Shown piece after piece: positions 1 through 9,830 of a stretch of DNA of 64,000 bases. Both the position numbers and the translations under genes were made by a program. The notes below the pieces were generated by a model that saw only the letters and a program-made list of their open reading frames with translations, was not told where the DNA came from and did not search any database. Source of the stretch: Bacteroidales bacterium (GTDB taxonomy: Bacteria; Bacteroidota; Bacteroidia; Bacteroidales; VadinHA17); assembly GCA_003141895.1 (NCBI GenBank), contig PLNT01000016.1, forward strand, positions 1 through 64,000. The letters are read 5' to 3'. Numbering within the stretch: the stretch's first letter is position 1; every line of letters begins with the position of its first letter.

Positions 1-43
1 AGTATAAAGAAATAGGATGCTCAGAAAAGATCATTTTAATCTA

Positions 44-145
44 CCCCCTAAATCCCCCATATGGGGGATTTTTAGACACACCAAGCCCCCTATATGGGGG
101 GTTGGGGGGTTGAAACTTCTCATATGGAGGGTTGGAGGGTTGAAG
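44..145. repeat. C-rich/G-rich intergenic repeat abutting the first gene
   Basis: Successive blocks of the form CCCCCATATGGGGG, CCCCCTATATGGGGGG and GGTTGGGGGGTTGAA occur here, the last one ending at the proposed TTG start codon. Related CCCCC/GGGGG blocks lie near 17010-17086 and 63525. Such C-run/G-run hairpin repeats are common between genes in Bacteroidota. The repeat is translated if the upstream ATG is used, which is a reason to distrust that start. Confidence 0.7.
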
Positions 146-3100
146 TTCATATGGCTACTGCTGCCATTGTTCATTTGCTCTTGTGGCAAAAAGTCGGGCG
201 ATCATCTTTTTACTCTTATGCCCGCATCGGTAACCCATGCAGATTTTATTAACCAGCTTGACTATGAGAAGCAACTCAAAAGCAAATTCAATGTTTACAC
301 TTTTCGTAATTTTTACAATGGCGCCGGAGTTGCCCTGGGAGATATCAACAATGATGGTTTGATTGATATATTCATGACATCGAATATGGGGACTAATAAG
401 CTGTATCTGAATAAGGGAAATTTTGAGTTTGAAGATATTTCTAAAAAGGCAGGTATAGAAGGTAAAGGATGGTCAACAGGAGTCAGTTTCGCTGATGTAA
501 ATGGAGATGGACTTATAGATATTTATGTATGCAAATCGGGAAATATATACGGTAGTCAAAGCCGGAATGAATTGTATATCAACAATGGTGATCTTACATT
601 TACCGAAAAGGCAAAAGAATATGGACTGGATGAACAAGGTAATTCAACCCAGGGAGTGTTTTTTGATTATGACAAGGATGGCGACCTTGACCTATTTCTA
701 CTGAAAAATTTTCCAAAAGCGATAGGAAGTTTTAACGTCAAAGAGAATCAGCGTCTGGTGCGCGATTCTATCGGAGGTGATAAACTATTCAGAAACGATG
801 GTGGAAAATTTACTGATGTCAGTGAATCAGCCGGCATATATGGCAGCACAATCGGATTTGGTCTGGGTGTTTCAGTTGGAGACATTAATCAGGATGGGTG
901 GATGGATATTTATGTGTCAAATGATTTTTTTGAACGTGATTATATCTACCTCAATAATCACGACGGAACATTTAAGGAATCGCTGGTTGACATGATAAAG
1001 TCTACTTCTGCAGCCTCAATGGGTGGTGATATGGCTGACATAAACAATGATCACTATCCTGAAATATTTACTACAGATATGCTTCCCGAACATAACGACC
1101 GCTTAAAGACAAAAACAACATTTGATAACTGGGAGAATTATAAAATAGGTGTTGATTTTGGCTACCACAGCCAGTTTACTCGTAATATGCTGCAGTTAAA
1201 CAATACTGACGGTACCTTCAGTGAAATCGGGAGAATGGCAGGAGTATATGCAACTGACTGGTCGTGGGGTGCATTAATGACTGATCTCGATAACGACGGG
1301 TTGAAAGATATATTTGTTGCAAACGGTATTTACAAGGATCTTACTGATCAGGATTATATCAGGTATTTCTCAAACCGTGACGTAGTCATGTCTATTGTAT
1401 CAGGTAATAATGTAGATTATAAAAAGCTTATTGATGCGATTCCATCAGTTAAACTCCCGAATTACGCTTTCAAAAATATGGGAAACGACAGGTTTCAGAA
1501 CATGGCAACCGAGTGGGGACTCGGGGATCCAGGTTTTTCGAATGGAGCTGCATATGGTGATCTTGATAATGACGGGGATCTTGATCTGGTGATAAACAAT
1601 GTGAACGAACCAATGTCGATATACCGTAATGAAACAAATCATATGTTACCTGATAATCATTATCTTAAGGTGGTACTAAAAGGAAATCCCGGTAATACAC
1701 AGGCTATAGGTTCAAAGATTACAGTTAAAAATAAAGGTAAGTTTATATATCTGGAACAGATGCCAATGCGCGGATACCTGTCAACAATGGATCCCCGCCC
1801 AAATCTCGGTCTCGGTCCGTTGACAGTGGTAGATTCGCTTATTGTTGAATGGCCTGATGACAGGATAACAATTATGACCAATGTAAAAACAAATCAGATT
1901 CTGACTCTGTATCAGAAAGATGCTATGAAAATGTCATATCACGTTGTCGGTCCTGTAAGCTCAAAACACGAATACTTTGAGAATATAAGCAAGGAAAACC
2001 GGATAAATTTCGTCCACAAAGAAAGTGACTTCAATGATTTCGAGCAGCAACCTCTATTACATCAGATGATGTCTACAGAAGGTCCCCATATGTGTAAAGG
2101 GGATGTAAATGGAGATGGACTTGAGGATATCTATATATGCGGGGCAAAGGGACAACCTGGGGCTCTGATGATACAACAAAAAGATGGCACTTTTAAATCT
2201 GTTCAAAAATCATTATTTGAGGAAGATAAAATCTCTGAGGAGATCGATTGTGCTATGTTCGATGCAGATGGAGATGGCGATCTGGATCTTTATGTGGCTT
2301 GCGGGGGAAATGAATTTCCCGAGAGTTCATCAGCTTTAAGCGACAGGTTATATCTGAATGATGGGAAGGGAAATTTTATTAAGTCTTCACAAATTCTTCC
2401 GGTGGGAAAATATGAGAGTACTTCCTGTGTCAGACCTTCAGACTACGATAAAGATGGTAAAATAGAACTATTTGTGGGGATTCGGCTTAAACCGTTTGCG
2501 TACGGAGTTCCCGTAAATGGCTATATTTTAAAGAGTGACGACAAAGGAAAATTCAATGATATTACTGCCCAGGTCGCTCCCGGGTTGCTGAATATTGGCA
2601 TGATCCACGACATGGTTTGGGCAGATGTCGACGGAGACGGTGATCTGGACATGATCATAGCAGGGGACTGGATGTCTTTAAAAATATTTATTAACGATAA
2701 CGGTAAGTTCAAGGAGAAGAAGGATGCTTTCGGCACAGAAAAAACTGAAGGATGGTGGAACTGTCTTGCCGTCGGCGACTTTAATGGCGATGGAGCTATC
2801 GACTTTATTGCTGGAAATCATGGCCTTAACTCGAGGTTTAAAGCTTCCCCTGAAAAACCTGTGACCATGTATGTAAGCGATTTCGATCTGAATGGCACAG
2901 TTGAACAGGTAATATGCACTTATGACGGCGATAAATCATATCCGCTTGCTCTCAGACATGATCTGATAAATCAGATTCCTTATTTGGAAAAAAAATATCC
3001 TACTTATGAATCATATAAAGATCAGCAGATTACAGATATTTTCACTCCTGAACAATTGAAAAATTCTTTCCGTCTCGACGCTAACCTTCTCGAGACATCT

Positions 3101-3460
3101 GTTTTTATAAATGATGGAAAAGGACATTTCACAAGGAAACAATTGCCGGTTGAAGCACAGTTTTCCCCGGTTTATGCTGCGGCAATCGGAGACTATAACG
3201 GTGACGGGAATCTGGATATTCTGCTTGGAGGAAATCTATACAATGTAAAACCGGAACTGGGACGATACGATGCCAGTTACGGGGCATTCCTGGCAGGCGA
3301 TGGTCATGGTAATTTCAGATATATTCCAGCTAAAACATCAGGCCTGCATCTTGATGGAGAAATAAGGGATTTTAAACAGGTTAAAACTTCAGGCGGTAAT
3401 ATATTAGTGGTTGCACGAAGCAACGATTCGTTGCAGGTTTTTAAAGTTTTGGGCCATTAA
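140..3460 (+). CDS. FG-GAP/VCBS repeat lipoprotein with ASPIC/UnbV domain (paralogue 1)
   Basis: Large secreted lipoprotein built of FG-GAP/VCBS repeats, with many Ca-binding-type loops such as DINNDGLID, DVNGDGLID and DYDKDGDLD. An ASPIC/UnbV segment lies at about residues 560-635 (numbered from the ATG at 17), and a second set of FG-GAP repeats follows. These proteins are usually surface-exposed beta-propellers; the ligand is unknown. The open frame runs back to an ATG at base 17, but its first 41 codons translate a C-rich repeat. I prefer the TTG at 140, which gives MKFIWLLLPLFICSC, a compact lipoprotein signal with lipobox ICSC like that of the next gene. The next gene is a paralogue 9 bp downstream, so the two are probably cotranscribed. 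Confidence 0.85.
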   Translation: MKFIWLLLPLFICSCGKKSGDHLFTLMPASVTHADFINQLDYEKQLKSKFNVYTFRNFYNGAGVALGDINNDGLIDIFMTSNMGTNKLYLNKGNFEFEDISKKAGIEGKGWSTGVSFADVNGDGLIDIYVCKSGNIYGSQSRNELYINNGDLTFTEKAKEYGLDEQGNSTQGVFFDYDKDGDLDLFLLKNFPKAIGSFNVKENQRLVRDSIGGDKLFRNDGGKFTDVSESAGIYGSTIGFGLGVSVGDINQDGWMDIYVSNDFFERDYIYLNNHDGTFKESLVDMIKSTSAASMGGDMADINNDHYPEIFTTDMLPEHNDRLKTKTTFDNWENYKIGVDFGYHSQFTRNMLQLNNTDGTFSEIGRMAGVYATDWSWGALMTDLDNDGLKDIFVANGIYKDLTDQDYIRYFSNRDVVMSIVSGNNVDYKKLIDAIPSVKLPNYAFKNMGNDRFQNMATEWGLGDPGFSNGAAYGDLDNDGDLDLVINNVNEPMSIYRNETNHMLPDNHYLKVVLKGNPGNTQAIGSKITVKNKGKFIYLEQMPMRGYLSTMDPRPNLGLGPLTVVDSLIVEWPDDRITIMTNVKTNQILTLYQKDAMKMSYHVVGPVSSKHEYFENISKENRINFVHKESDFNDFEQQPLLHQMMSTEGPHMCKGDVNGDGLEDIYICGAKGQPGALMIQQKDGTFKSVQKSLFEEDKISEEIDCAMFDADGDGDLDLYVACGGNEFPESSSALSDRLYLNDGKGNFIKSSQILPVGKYESTSCVRPSDYDKDGKIELFVGIRLKPFAYGVPVNGYILKSDDKGKFNDITAQVAPGLLNIGMIHDMVWADVDGDGDLDMIIAGDWMSLKIFINDNGKFKEKKDAFGTEKTEGWWNCLAVGDFNGDGAIDFIAGNHGLNSRFKASPEKPVTMYVSDFDLNGTVEQVICTYDGDKSYPLALRHDLINQIPYLEKKYPTYESYKDQQITDIFTPEQLKNSFRLDANLLETSVFINDGKGHFTRKQLPVEAQFSPVYAAAIGDYNGDGNLDILLGGNLYNVKPELGRYDASYGAFLAGDGHGNFRYIPAKTSGLHLDGEIRDFKQVKTSGGNILVVARSNDSLQVFKVLGH

Positions 3461-3469
3461 GGCTTGTAT

Positions 3470-6400
3470 ATGAAAAAATCTTATCCTGTTATTTTTCTTA
3501 TCTTTTTAGTGTTTTCCTGTAAACCTGACGGAAAAAAAGGAGAGCAGTTATTCACTTTGCTGCCCCCCTCCTCCACTCATGTAAATTTTAAAAACCAGCT
3601 GACAGAAACCGAACAATCAAATATCATTGAATACCTGTATTTCAATAATGGTGCAGGAGTTGCCGCAGGTGACATCAATAATGACGGACTGGTTGACCTC
3701 TATTTCACTTCAAACCAGAATTCTAACAAATTATACCTGAACAAAGGGAATTTTAAATTTGAGGACATAACCGAAACCGCCGGAGTGGCAGGAACTGGCG
3801 ACTGGAAAACCGGCGTCACCATGGCTGATGTAAACGGTGACGGATTACTGGATATCTATGTTTGCCAGGTTGGTAATTACAAGAACTTACATGGAAAAAA
3901 CCAGTTATTTATTAACCAGGGTAATCTGACATTCAAAGAGGAAGCACATGAATATGGACTTGATTTTCAGGGTTTTTCTACACAGGCTGCATTTTTTGAC
4001 TATGATATGGATGGAGATCTTGATATGTACCTTCAAAACCATTCGATACACACATCCCGCAGTTATGGCAATGCTTCATTGCGCTTTGACCACGATTCAC
4101 TTTCAGGTGGCAGGTTATTCCGAAATGATGAAGTAAATGGAAGGCATGTTTTTCATGATGTTACCCAGGAGGCAGGAATTTACAACAGTCAGATCGGATA
4201 TGGTTTGGGTGTGAATATCTGTGACATAAACAACGATGGTTTACCTGATATCTATGTGTCAAATGATTTCCATGAAAATGATTATTTGTACATCAACAAC
4301 GGGAATGGCACTTTCTCAGAAAGGCTGACAGATTTTATTGCACATACCAGCAGATCATCGATGGGTAATGATGTTGCAGATATTAATAATGATGGCCTTC
4401 TCGACATAATGGTCCTGGATATGCTACCGGATGATCAGAAAATAAGAAAACAATCAGGTGGTGAGGATGATTATGAGCTCTCTGAAATGAAATTGAAAGA
4501 TGGCTATAATCACCAGTTTGTCCGAAATACACTACAACTCAATCTCGGAGGAGGAATGTTTAGTGAGATTGGCCAGCTTGCCGGCGTTGCAGCTACCGAC
4601 TGGAGCTGGTCCCCATTGCTTTGCGATGTCGATAACGATGGATGGAAAGATCTGTTTATCACAAACGGAATATACCGCAGGGCGAATGATCTTGATTACG
4701 TAAAATTTCTGACAGGCGGGAACGAAATGTATCCCTCCCGCGATCTTTCAAAATACACTGATAAGCAGCTGTATGAAAAGATGCCGCTTTATCCGAATTA
4801 TAACTGTATTTTTAAAAATAATGGAGATCTCACATTTTCGAATATGGACAAATCATGGGGATTTAATACCCGTTCATTTTCCAACGGATCCACATATGCT
4901 GATCTCGACAATGATGGTGATCTTGACCTTATTGTCAATAATATCAATGCTTCTGCTTATATCTATCGGAACAATGCCAGTGCTCTGACAGGTAACCATT
5001 TTTTATCTGTGGTATTGAAAGGAAAAGGTATGAACACCCGCGGAATCGGAGCCCGTGTTACAGTATACAGTGGAGGTCATGAACAAATTGAGGAGCAATT
5101 TCCTACCAGAGGTTTTTTATCCGCTACCTCCGATGTATTGCATTTTGGGCTTGGTAAAACAGGGGTCATTGATTCTGTTTTGGTTCGCTGGCCTGATCTT
5201 TCTGAACAAATTATTAAAAATGTCCAAGCAGACACAACTATCACATTAAAAATAATAAATGCAAGTAAACCCAAACATGCAACTCTTAAAGACAACGAGA
5301 ATACAAAGTTGTTCTCCCCTACCCATATCCCGGGACTGGAATTCAGGCATAAAGAAGACGAATGGGTTGATTTCTACCGTGAACAATTGATTCCGCACAG
5401 CCTTTCGGCAGAAGGACCTGCTCTTGCAGTCGGGGATGTAAATGGTGATGGATTGGACGATCTGTTCATTGGCGGAGCCAAAGGGCAACCGGCTAAAATA
5501 TTTGTTCAACAAAAAAACGGATCTTTCAAAGCTTTGGATATTCCGCTGCTGTCCAGGGAGCGGTTTGCAGATGATGTTGATGCGGTTTTTTTTGATGCTG
5601 ACGGAGACGGTGATCTTGATCTTTATATAGTAAGAGGAGGAAATGAACTTGCAATAGGAAATCCTCTTCTTAGCGATTTATTGCTTATAAATGACGGAAA
5701 AGGGGGATTTTCTAAAGGTGCATTGCCTTTCATGTCCCACAATGGTTCATGTGTAAGACCCTGCGATTTTGACGGTGATGGAGATATTGACCTGTTCGTT
5801 GGTTCAAGATCAGTGCCCGGGGCATATGGATTATCGCCTGATCAATTCCTTCTTGAAAATGATGGACATGCTCATTTTAAGATTGTAGCAGACGATAAAA
5901 TAAAAGCATTTAAGAATGTGGGCATGGTTACAGATGCAGCCTGGATGGATTGGGATAAAGACGGGCAACAGGATCTGATAATAACAGGTGAATGGATGAA
6001 TGTATCGATTTTCAAAAATGATAAAGGACATTTTACAGATGTAACCAGGACTTCTGGTCTCAGTGAAACCTCAGGATGGTGGAACTGTATTCGTGCTGCG
6101 GATGTTGACGGTGATGGTAATATGGATTTAATATGCGGGAATCTTGGTCTGAATTCATATCTGAAAGCATCGGTAAAAGAACCGGTGGAAATGTATCTGA
6201 ATGATTTTGATAACAACGGATCACTCGATCAGGTTATCTGCACTTATCAGGATGGGAAAAGTTATCCCTTTGCATCTCTGGATGAATTATCTGCTCAGAT
6301 AGCCGGTTTGGATAAGAAATATCCCAAATACTCTGATTTTGGAGGAAAAACTGTTGAAGATATTTTTGGCAGAAGTGCAATTGAAAAATCTCTTGTAAAA

Positions 6401-6781
6401 AAAGCGGTGCTTTTTGAAAGTTGCCTGTTTCATAACAAAGGTGACGGTACCTTCGAAATTAAAAAACTCCCGACAGAAGCACAATTTTCTCCGGTAAGGA
6501 GTATTATCACCGGAGACTATAATAAAGATGGAATCTCCGATATTGTTATTGCAGGTAACAATTATGTTGTCAGGCCTTCATATGGCCGTTATGATGCAAG
6601 TTTCGGATGGTGCTTACTCGGAAATACTAATCATGAATTTACTGCACTTATGCCAGTCAGAAGCGGTCTCAGAATTAATGGTGATGCAAGGAAAATAGTA
6701 CCGATAGATATAGCAGGGAAGCACTATCTCGTAGCTGCGGTAAATAATGGTGATTTACAGGTTTTCCAATTCTTAAAATAA
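3470..6781 (+). CDS. FG-GAP/VCBS repeat lipoprotein with ASPIC/UnbV domain (paralogue 2)
   Basis: Second copy of the same architecture as the preceding gene. A lipoprotein signal (MKKSYPVIFLIFLVFSC, Cys at about 17) is followed by FG-GAP/VCBS repeats with loops such as DINNDGLVD and DVNGDGLLD, an ASPIC/UnbV domain near residues 523-595 (GIGARVTVYSGG, HFGLG), and a further block of repeats. The ATG at 3470 is chosen; the track start at 3464 is a TTG six bases upstream. Similarity extends to the C-terminus (DLQVFQFLK versus SLQVFKVLG), so this is an old tandem duplication. The function is probably surface binding, possibly with the downstream SusC-like protein; no enzyme motif is visible. Confidence 0.88.
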   Translation: MKKSYPVIFLIFLVFSCKPDGKKGEQLFTLLPPSSTHVNFKNQLTETEQSNIIEYLYFNNGAGVAAGDINNDGLVDLYFTSNQNSNKLYLNKGNFKFEDITETAGVAGTGDWKTGVTMADVNGDGLLDIYVCQVGNYKNLHGKNQLFINQGNLTFKEEAHEYGLDFQGFSTQAAFFDYDMDGDLDMYLQNHSIHTSRSYGNASLRFDHDSLSGGRLFRNDEVNGRHVFHDVTQEAGIYNSQIGYGLGVNICDINNDGLPDIYVSNDFHENDYLYINNGNGTFSERLTDFIAHTSRSSMGNDVADINNDGLLDIMVLDMLPDDQKIRKQSGGEDDYELSEMKLKDGYNHQFVRNTLQLNLGGGMFSEIGQLAGVAATDWSWSPLLCDVDNDGWKDLFITNGIYRRANDLDYVKFLTGGNEMYPSRDLSKYTDKQLYEKMPLYPNYNCIFKNNGDLTFSNMDKSWGFNTRSFSNGSTYADLDNDGDLDLIVNNINASAYIYRNNASALTGNHFLSVVLKGKGMNTRGIGARVTVYSGGHEQIEEQFPTRGFLSATSDVLHFGLGKTGVIDSVLVRWPDLSEQIIKNVQADTTITLKIINASKPKHATLKDNENTKLFSPTHIPGLEFRHKEDEWVDFYREQLIPHSLSAEGPALAVGDVNGDGLDDLFIGGAKGQPAKIFVQQKNGSFKALDIPLLSRERFADDVDAVFFDADGDGDLDLYIVRGGNELAIGNPLLSDLLLINDGKGGFSKGALPFMSHNGSCVRPCDFDGDGDIDLFVGSRSVPGAYGLSPDQFLLENDGHAHFKIVADDKIKAFKNVGMVTDAAWMDWDKDGQQDLIITGEWMNVSIFKNDKGHFTDVTRTSGLSETSGWWNCIRAADVDGDGNMDLICGNLGLNSYLKASVKEPVEMYLNDFDNNGSLDQVICTYQDGKSYPFASLDELSAQIAGLDKKYPKYSDFGGKTVEDIFGRSAIEKSLVKKAVLFESCLFHNKGDGTFEIKKLPTEAQFSPVRSIITGDYNKDGISDIVIAGNNYVVRPSYGRYDASFGWCLLGNTNHEFTALMPVRSGLRINGDARKIVPIDIAGKHYLVAAVNNGDLQVFQFLK

Positions 6782-6789
6782 CAACATAC

Positions 6790-6925
6790 ACTTGCTGTTC
6801 CCGAGTCGCTTTGCTCTCGGGATTTGGCTTCGCCGAGCTCTCCCGCTTCGTGGGATCGGTTCGTCACTTCCCCGCTTTGCAGGGCAGGCTGTTCCTCAAC
6901 TTGCAGTCTTGCGGTCGTGCGGTAT
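6790..6925. repeat. chain of short hairpins between the lipoprotein and SusC genes
   Basis: This stretch is a string of small inverted repeats: CCCGAG/CTCGGG, GGCTTCGCC, CCCGCTTCGTGGG and CCCGCTTTGCAGGG. The 20-mer starting GATTTGGCTTCGCC at 6821-6840 recurs exactly at 29255-29274. Composition is GC-richer than the surroundings. It may act as a terminator or processing site, and it weakens the case for one transcript through the SusC gene. Confidence 0.65.
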
Positions 6926-6928
6926 GAT

Positions 6929-6958
6929 ATTGTCATGATCAATGGCATTGTATCTTTC
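6929..6958 (+). promoter_or_regulatory. weak candidate promoter for the SusC-like gene
   Basis: ATTG (6929-6932), an 18-base spacer and TATCTTTC (6951-6958) resemble the Bacteroidota TTTG-n19-TAnnTTTG promoter, with one mismatch in each box. It lies about 42 bases ahead of the ATG and just after the hairpin chain. Confidence 0.25.
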
Positions 6959-6999
6959 AGAAAAATGATGTATTTTTAATTTGACTTAACTGCCTGAGA

Positions 7000-9795
7000 A
7001 TGAGAAATACTAATTTTTTATGGAAGAAATGTTTTTTAACTTCTCTTCTTATCATTTTGTCACTTCAATTTGCCTATGGACAGCAGACAGGTTCAGATTC
7101 TATTCCTTCAAGGAAAGGAACATTTGACGATTTGATGGATATAGGTTATGGCTACCTGAAGAAAAGAGAAGTTACCAGTTCCATTACTTCAGTTCAATCG
7201 GAAGAGTTCAACAAAGGAAATATAAACAATCCCTGGCAATTGATTCAAGGTAAAGTTGCCGGATTAGATATCAGTAAACCGGGTGGTGACCCTAATGGTT
7301 CGTTTTATTTACGATTGAGGGGACTAAATACGATTAATGCCAATACGCAGCCTCTTGTGGTGGTAGACGGAATAATCGATGCTTCTATTAATAATATCGA
7401 TCCCATGGATATTGAGTCCATGAGCATACTAAGAGACGCATCTGCAGCAGCAATATATGGAGTAAGGGGTGCTAATGGCGTAATTCTTGTGACTACTAAG
7501 AAAGGCACAAAAGGAACTGCCCTGATTGATTACAATGTTTATACATCTGCTGAGATGGTTGCCAAAAATGAACCTGTTATGAATGCCACAGAATGGCGTA
7601 CCCTGTCGGCAGAATTAGGATTAGGAACGGATTTTGGTACAACTACTGACTGGTTTAAGCAAATAGAACAAACAGCTTTTTCACAGGCACATAACCTATC
7701 AATATCAGGAGGAACGGATAAGACGAGTTACCGTGCTTCAATCAACTACCATCAGGGTGAAGGTGTTGAGATTAATACAGGATACGATCAGCTTAACGGC
7801 AGAATAAACATTACTCAAAAAGCATTTAATGACAAGCTTACCCTGGATATGAACATGGGGGCTACAGAAAGGCAATCAAAGTATGGTTTCACCGAAGGAT
7901 TCCGGTACGCTTCCATCTTCAATCCGACTTCCCCGGTAAAAAGCGATGACCCGGCATACGATCAATACGATGGATACTTCCAACAGACAATATTCGATTA
8001 TTATAACCCTGTTTCCCTTGTGAAATTAAATACAAATGAAGGGAAGAACAGAATCCTGAATCTCTCATTGAAGGGGACCTATGAAATCGCTAAGGGGCTG
8101 AGTATTGACGCTTTTTATTCTATCCAAAACAGTGGTGATTTGACTGATATATATTATTCCAAAGCCGATTACTGGGAAGGAATTAACAGGAACGGGTTAG
8201 CCTCAAGAACTGCGAATAATTATGCCAGCAAGCTTTTTGAATCTAACATGCATTATAATGGTGACGTAACTTCTACTCTTAATATCAGCGCTTTGGGAGG
8301 ATATTCGTTCCAGGATTTTACCAATGAAGGTTTCTACGCACAGGGTGGCAATTTCCTTACAGATGATTTTTCTTTTAATAATCTCAGCGCTGCACTTGAT
8401 TTTAAAAATGGGAAAGGCACAATTACCAGTTATAAAAATTCAAATAGAATGATAGCATTTTTTGGAATGGTTAATCTGAATTTCAATAGTCTCTGGTTTG
8501 TCTCTGCAAGTGCAAGGTATGATGGTTCATCGAGGTTTGGTGCAAACAACAAGTGGGGTTTGTTTCGGTCCATAGGAGGTGGTATCGATCTTACCAGAGC
8601 ATTAAATATCAGATTTATGGACTACCTCAAATTGCGGGTTGCTCATGGTATTACCGGCAACCAGCCCTCAGAAAGTTATACATCATTACTAATCATGGGG
8701 CAGCAAGGCATTAACTTCTATAACGGAAATTTCTATCCGTCATATACTCCCGTAAGCAATGCTAATTCAGATCTTAAACGGGAAAAGAAAAATGATTTTA
8801 ATCTGGGAATTGATTTCTCAATCTTCAAATCAAGATTATCCGGTTCGTGGGAATATTACACTAGTACAAGTTCAGATTTATTGTACCAATATAATGTTCC
8901 TGTCCCACCAAATCTTTATTATCAGGCATGGATGAATATTGGGAAAATAAAAAGCAGTGGTCTGGAATTGACACTAAGCTACAATGTAATAAAAAAAACA
9001 GATTTCTCTTACAGTATAACACTTACCCGTTCCCGCAATCTTAAAAACATTCTGGTTTCCCTGTCAGGTATTTATAATGGAACTTCATTAAAGTACGGGA
9101 ATTGGGAACTTGGCGACCTGGGTTCTCCCGGGATGTGTTGCGCATCTCTAATAAGATCAGAGGATGGCAAACCAATAGGTCAGCTGATTGCTTATGTTGA
9201 TAAAGGAATTGATGAAAACGGGAGAATTATTCTGGCAGATCAAAACGGAGATGGTGTAGTAAATTCTGCAGATAGGGCTGTAGTTGGAAACGGACTGCCT
9301 GAATCTCTGACTGGATTTGACAACAAGTTTACTTATAAAAACTGGGATTTTGATATCTTCTTTCGTGGTGTATTCGGTCACGACCTTCTCAATTCCTATC
9401 GGGCATTTTATGAAGTTCCTGGTTATATTACATCTTATAATCTGCCTAAAACAGCAGCAAATATGAGAAATCCTGCAACAGGGCTATTATTACAAAACTA
9501 TTCAGGAGTACTGACAAATAAAGACATTGAAAATGCATCTTTTGTATCTCTGGATAACTTAAGTTTTGGTTATAACTTCAACCTGCCTGAAAGTTCCCAA
9601 TTCAGCAAGATCCGGCTGTATGTTACTGGTAATAATTTATTCTATATAACAGCGTATAAAGGTACTGATCCGAATCCTAGATATTCAGACAATAATTATG
9701 GTACAGTTGATTCACCCCTTATGCCTGGTATAGACAGAAGGGACACATGGCCCAGAACAAGATCCTACACATTTGGTGCGAATGTTGTGTTTTAG
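7000..9795 (+). CDS. SusC/RagA-like TonB-dependent outer membrane transporter (orphan, no SusD)
   Basis: Outer-membrane TonB-linked beta-barrel of 931 residues. Signal peptide to about residue 27 (ending AYGQ), then a plug with the family hallmark IGYGYLKKREVTSSI, QGKVAGLDI and LRGLNTINANTQPLVVVDG, and a barrel ending in Phe (GANVVF), the usual C-terminal assembly signal. Most SusC proteins carry an N-terminal carboxypeptidase-regulatory-like domain of 80-100 residues; it is absent here, the plug following the signal directly. No SusD gene follows; the next gene is convergent. The substrate cannot be inferred. It may cooperate with the two upstream FG-GAP lipoproteins. Confidence 0.9.
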   Translation: MRNTNFLWKKCFLTSLLIILSLQFAYGQQTGSDSIPSRKGTFDDLMDIGYGYLKKREVTSSITSVQSEEFNKGNINNPWQLIQGKVAGLDISKPGGDPNGSFYLRLRGLNTINANTQPLVVVDGIIDASINNIDPMDIESMSILRDASAAAIYGVRGANGVILVTTKKGTKGTALIDYNVYTSAEMVAKNEPVMNATEWRTLSAELGLGTDFGTTTDWFKQIEQTAFSQAHNLSISGGTDKTSYRASINYHQGEGVEINTGYDQLNGRINITQKAFNDKLTLDMNMGATERQSKYGFTEGFRYASIFNPTSPVKSDDPAYDQYDGYFQQTIFDYYNPVSLVKLNTNEGKNRILNLSLKGTYEIAKGLSIDAFYSIQNSGDLTDIYYSKADYWEGINRNGLASRTANNYASKLFESNMHYNGDVTSTLNISALGGYSFQDFTNEGFYAQGGNFLTDDFSFNNLSAALDFKNGKGTITSYKNSNRMIAFFGMVNLNFNSLWFVSASARYDGSSRFGANNKWGLFRSIGGGIDLTRALNIRFMDYLKLRVAHGITGNQPSESYTSLLIMGQQGINFYNGNFYPSYTPVSNANSDLKREKKNDFNLGIDFSIFKSRLSGSWEYYTSTSSDLLYQYNVPVPPNLYYQAWMNIGKIKSSGLELTLSYNVIKKTDFSYSITLTRSRNLKNILVSLSGIYNGTSLKYGNWELGDLGSPGMCCASLIRSEDGKPIGQLIAYVDKGIDENGRIILADQNGDGVVNSADRAVVGNGLPESLTGFDNKFTYKNWDFDIFFRGVFGHDLLNSYRAFYEVPGYITSYNLPKTAANMRNPATGLLLQNYSGVLTNKDIENASFVSLDNLSFGYNFNLPESSQFSKIRLYVTGNNLFYITAYKGTDPNPRYSDNNYGTVDSPLMPGIDRRDTWPRTRSYTFGANVVF

Positions 9796-9802
9796 ATTTT
9801 AG

Positions 9803-9830
9803 TTGCGTAAATCTGCGTGATCAGCGGGAA
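9803..9830. repeat. TGCGTAAATCTGCGTGATC-type repeat at a convergent gene end
   Basis: GTTGCGTAAATCTGCGTGAT followed by CAGCGGGAAA matches a widespread Bacteroidota short intergenic repeat. It lies between the stop of the SusC gene and the stop of the PfkB kinase; the kinase stop codon (TCA at 9821-9823 on the plus strand) falls inside it. Confidence 0.6.

Noticed and set aside
5872-6216. 114-aa minus-strand ORF in the second lipoprotein gene
   Set aside because: Antisense to Asp/Gly-rich FG-GAP repeats, which readily leave long open complements.
6724-6948. 74-aa minus-strand ORF at the end of the second lipoprotein gene
   Set aside because: Mostly a translation of the hairpin repeat at 6790-6925.
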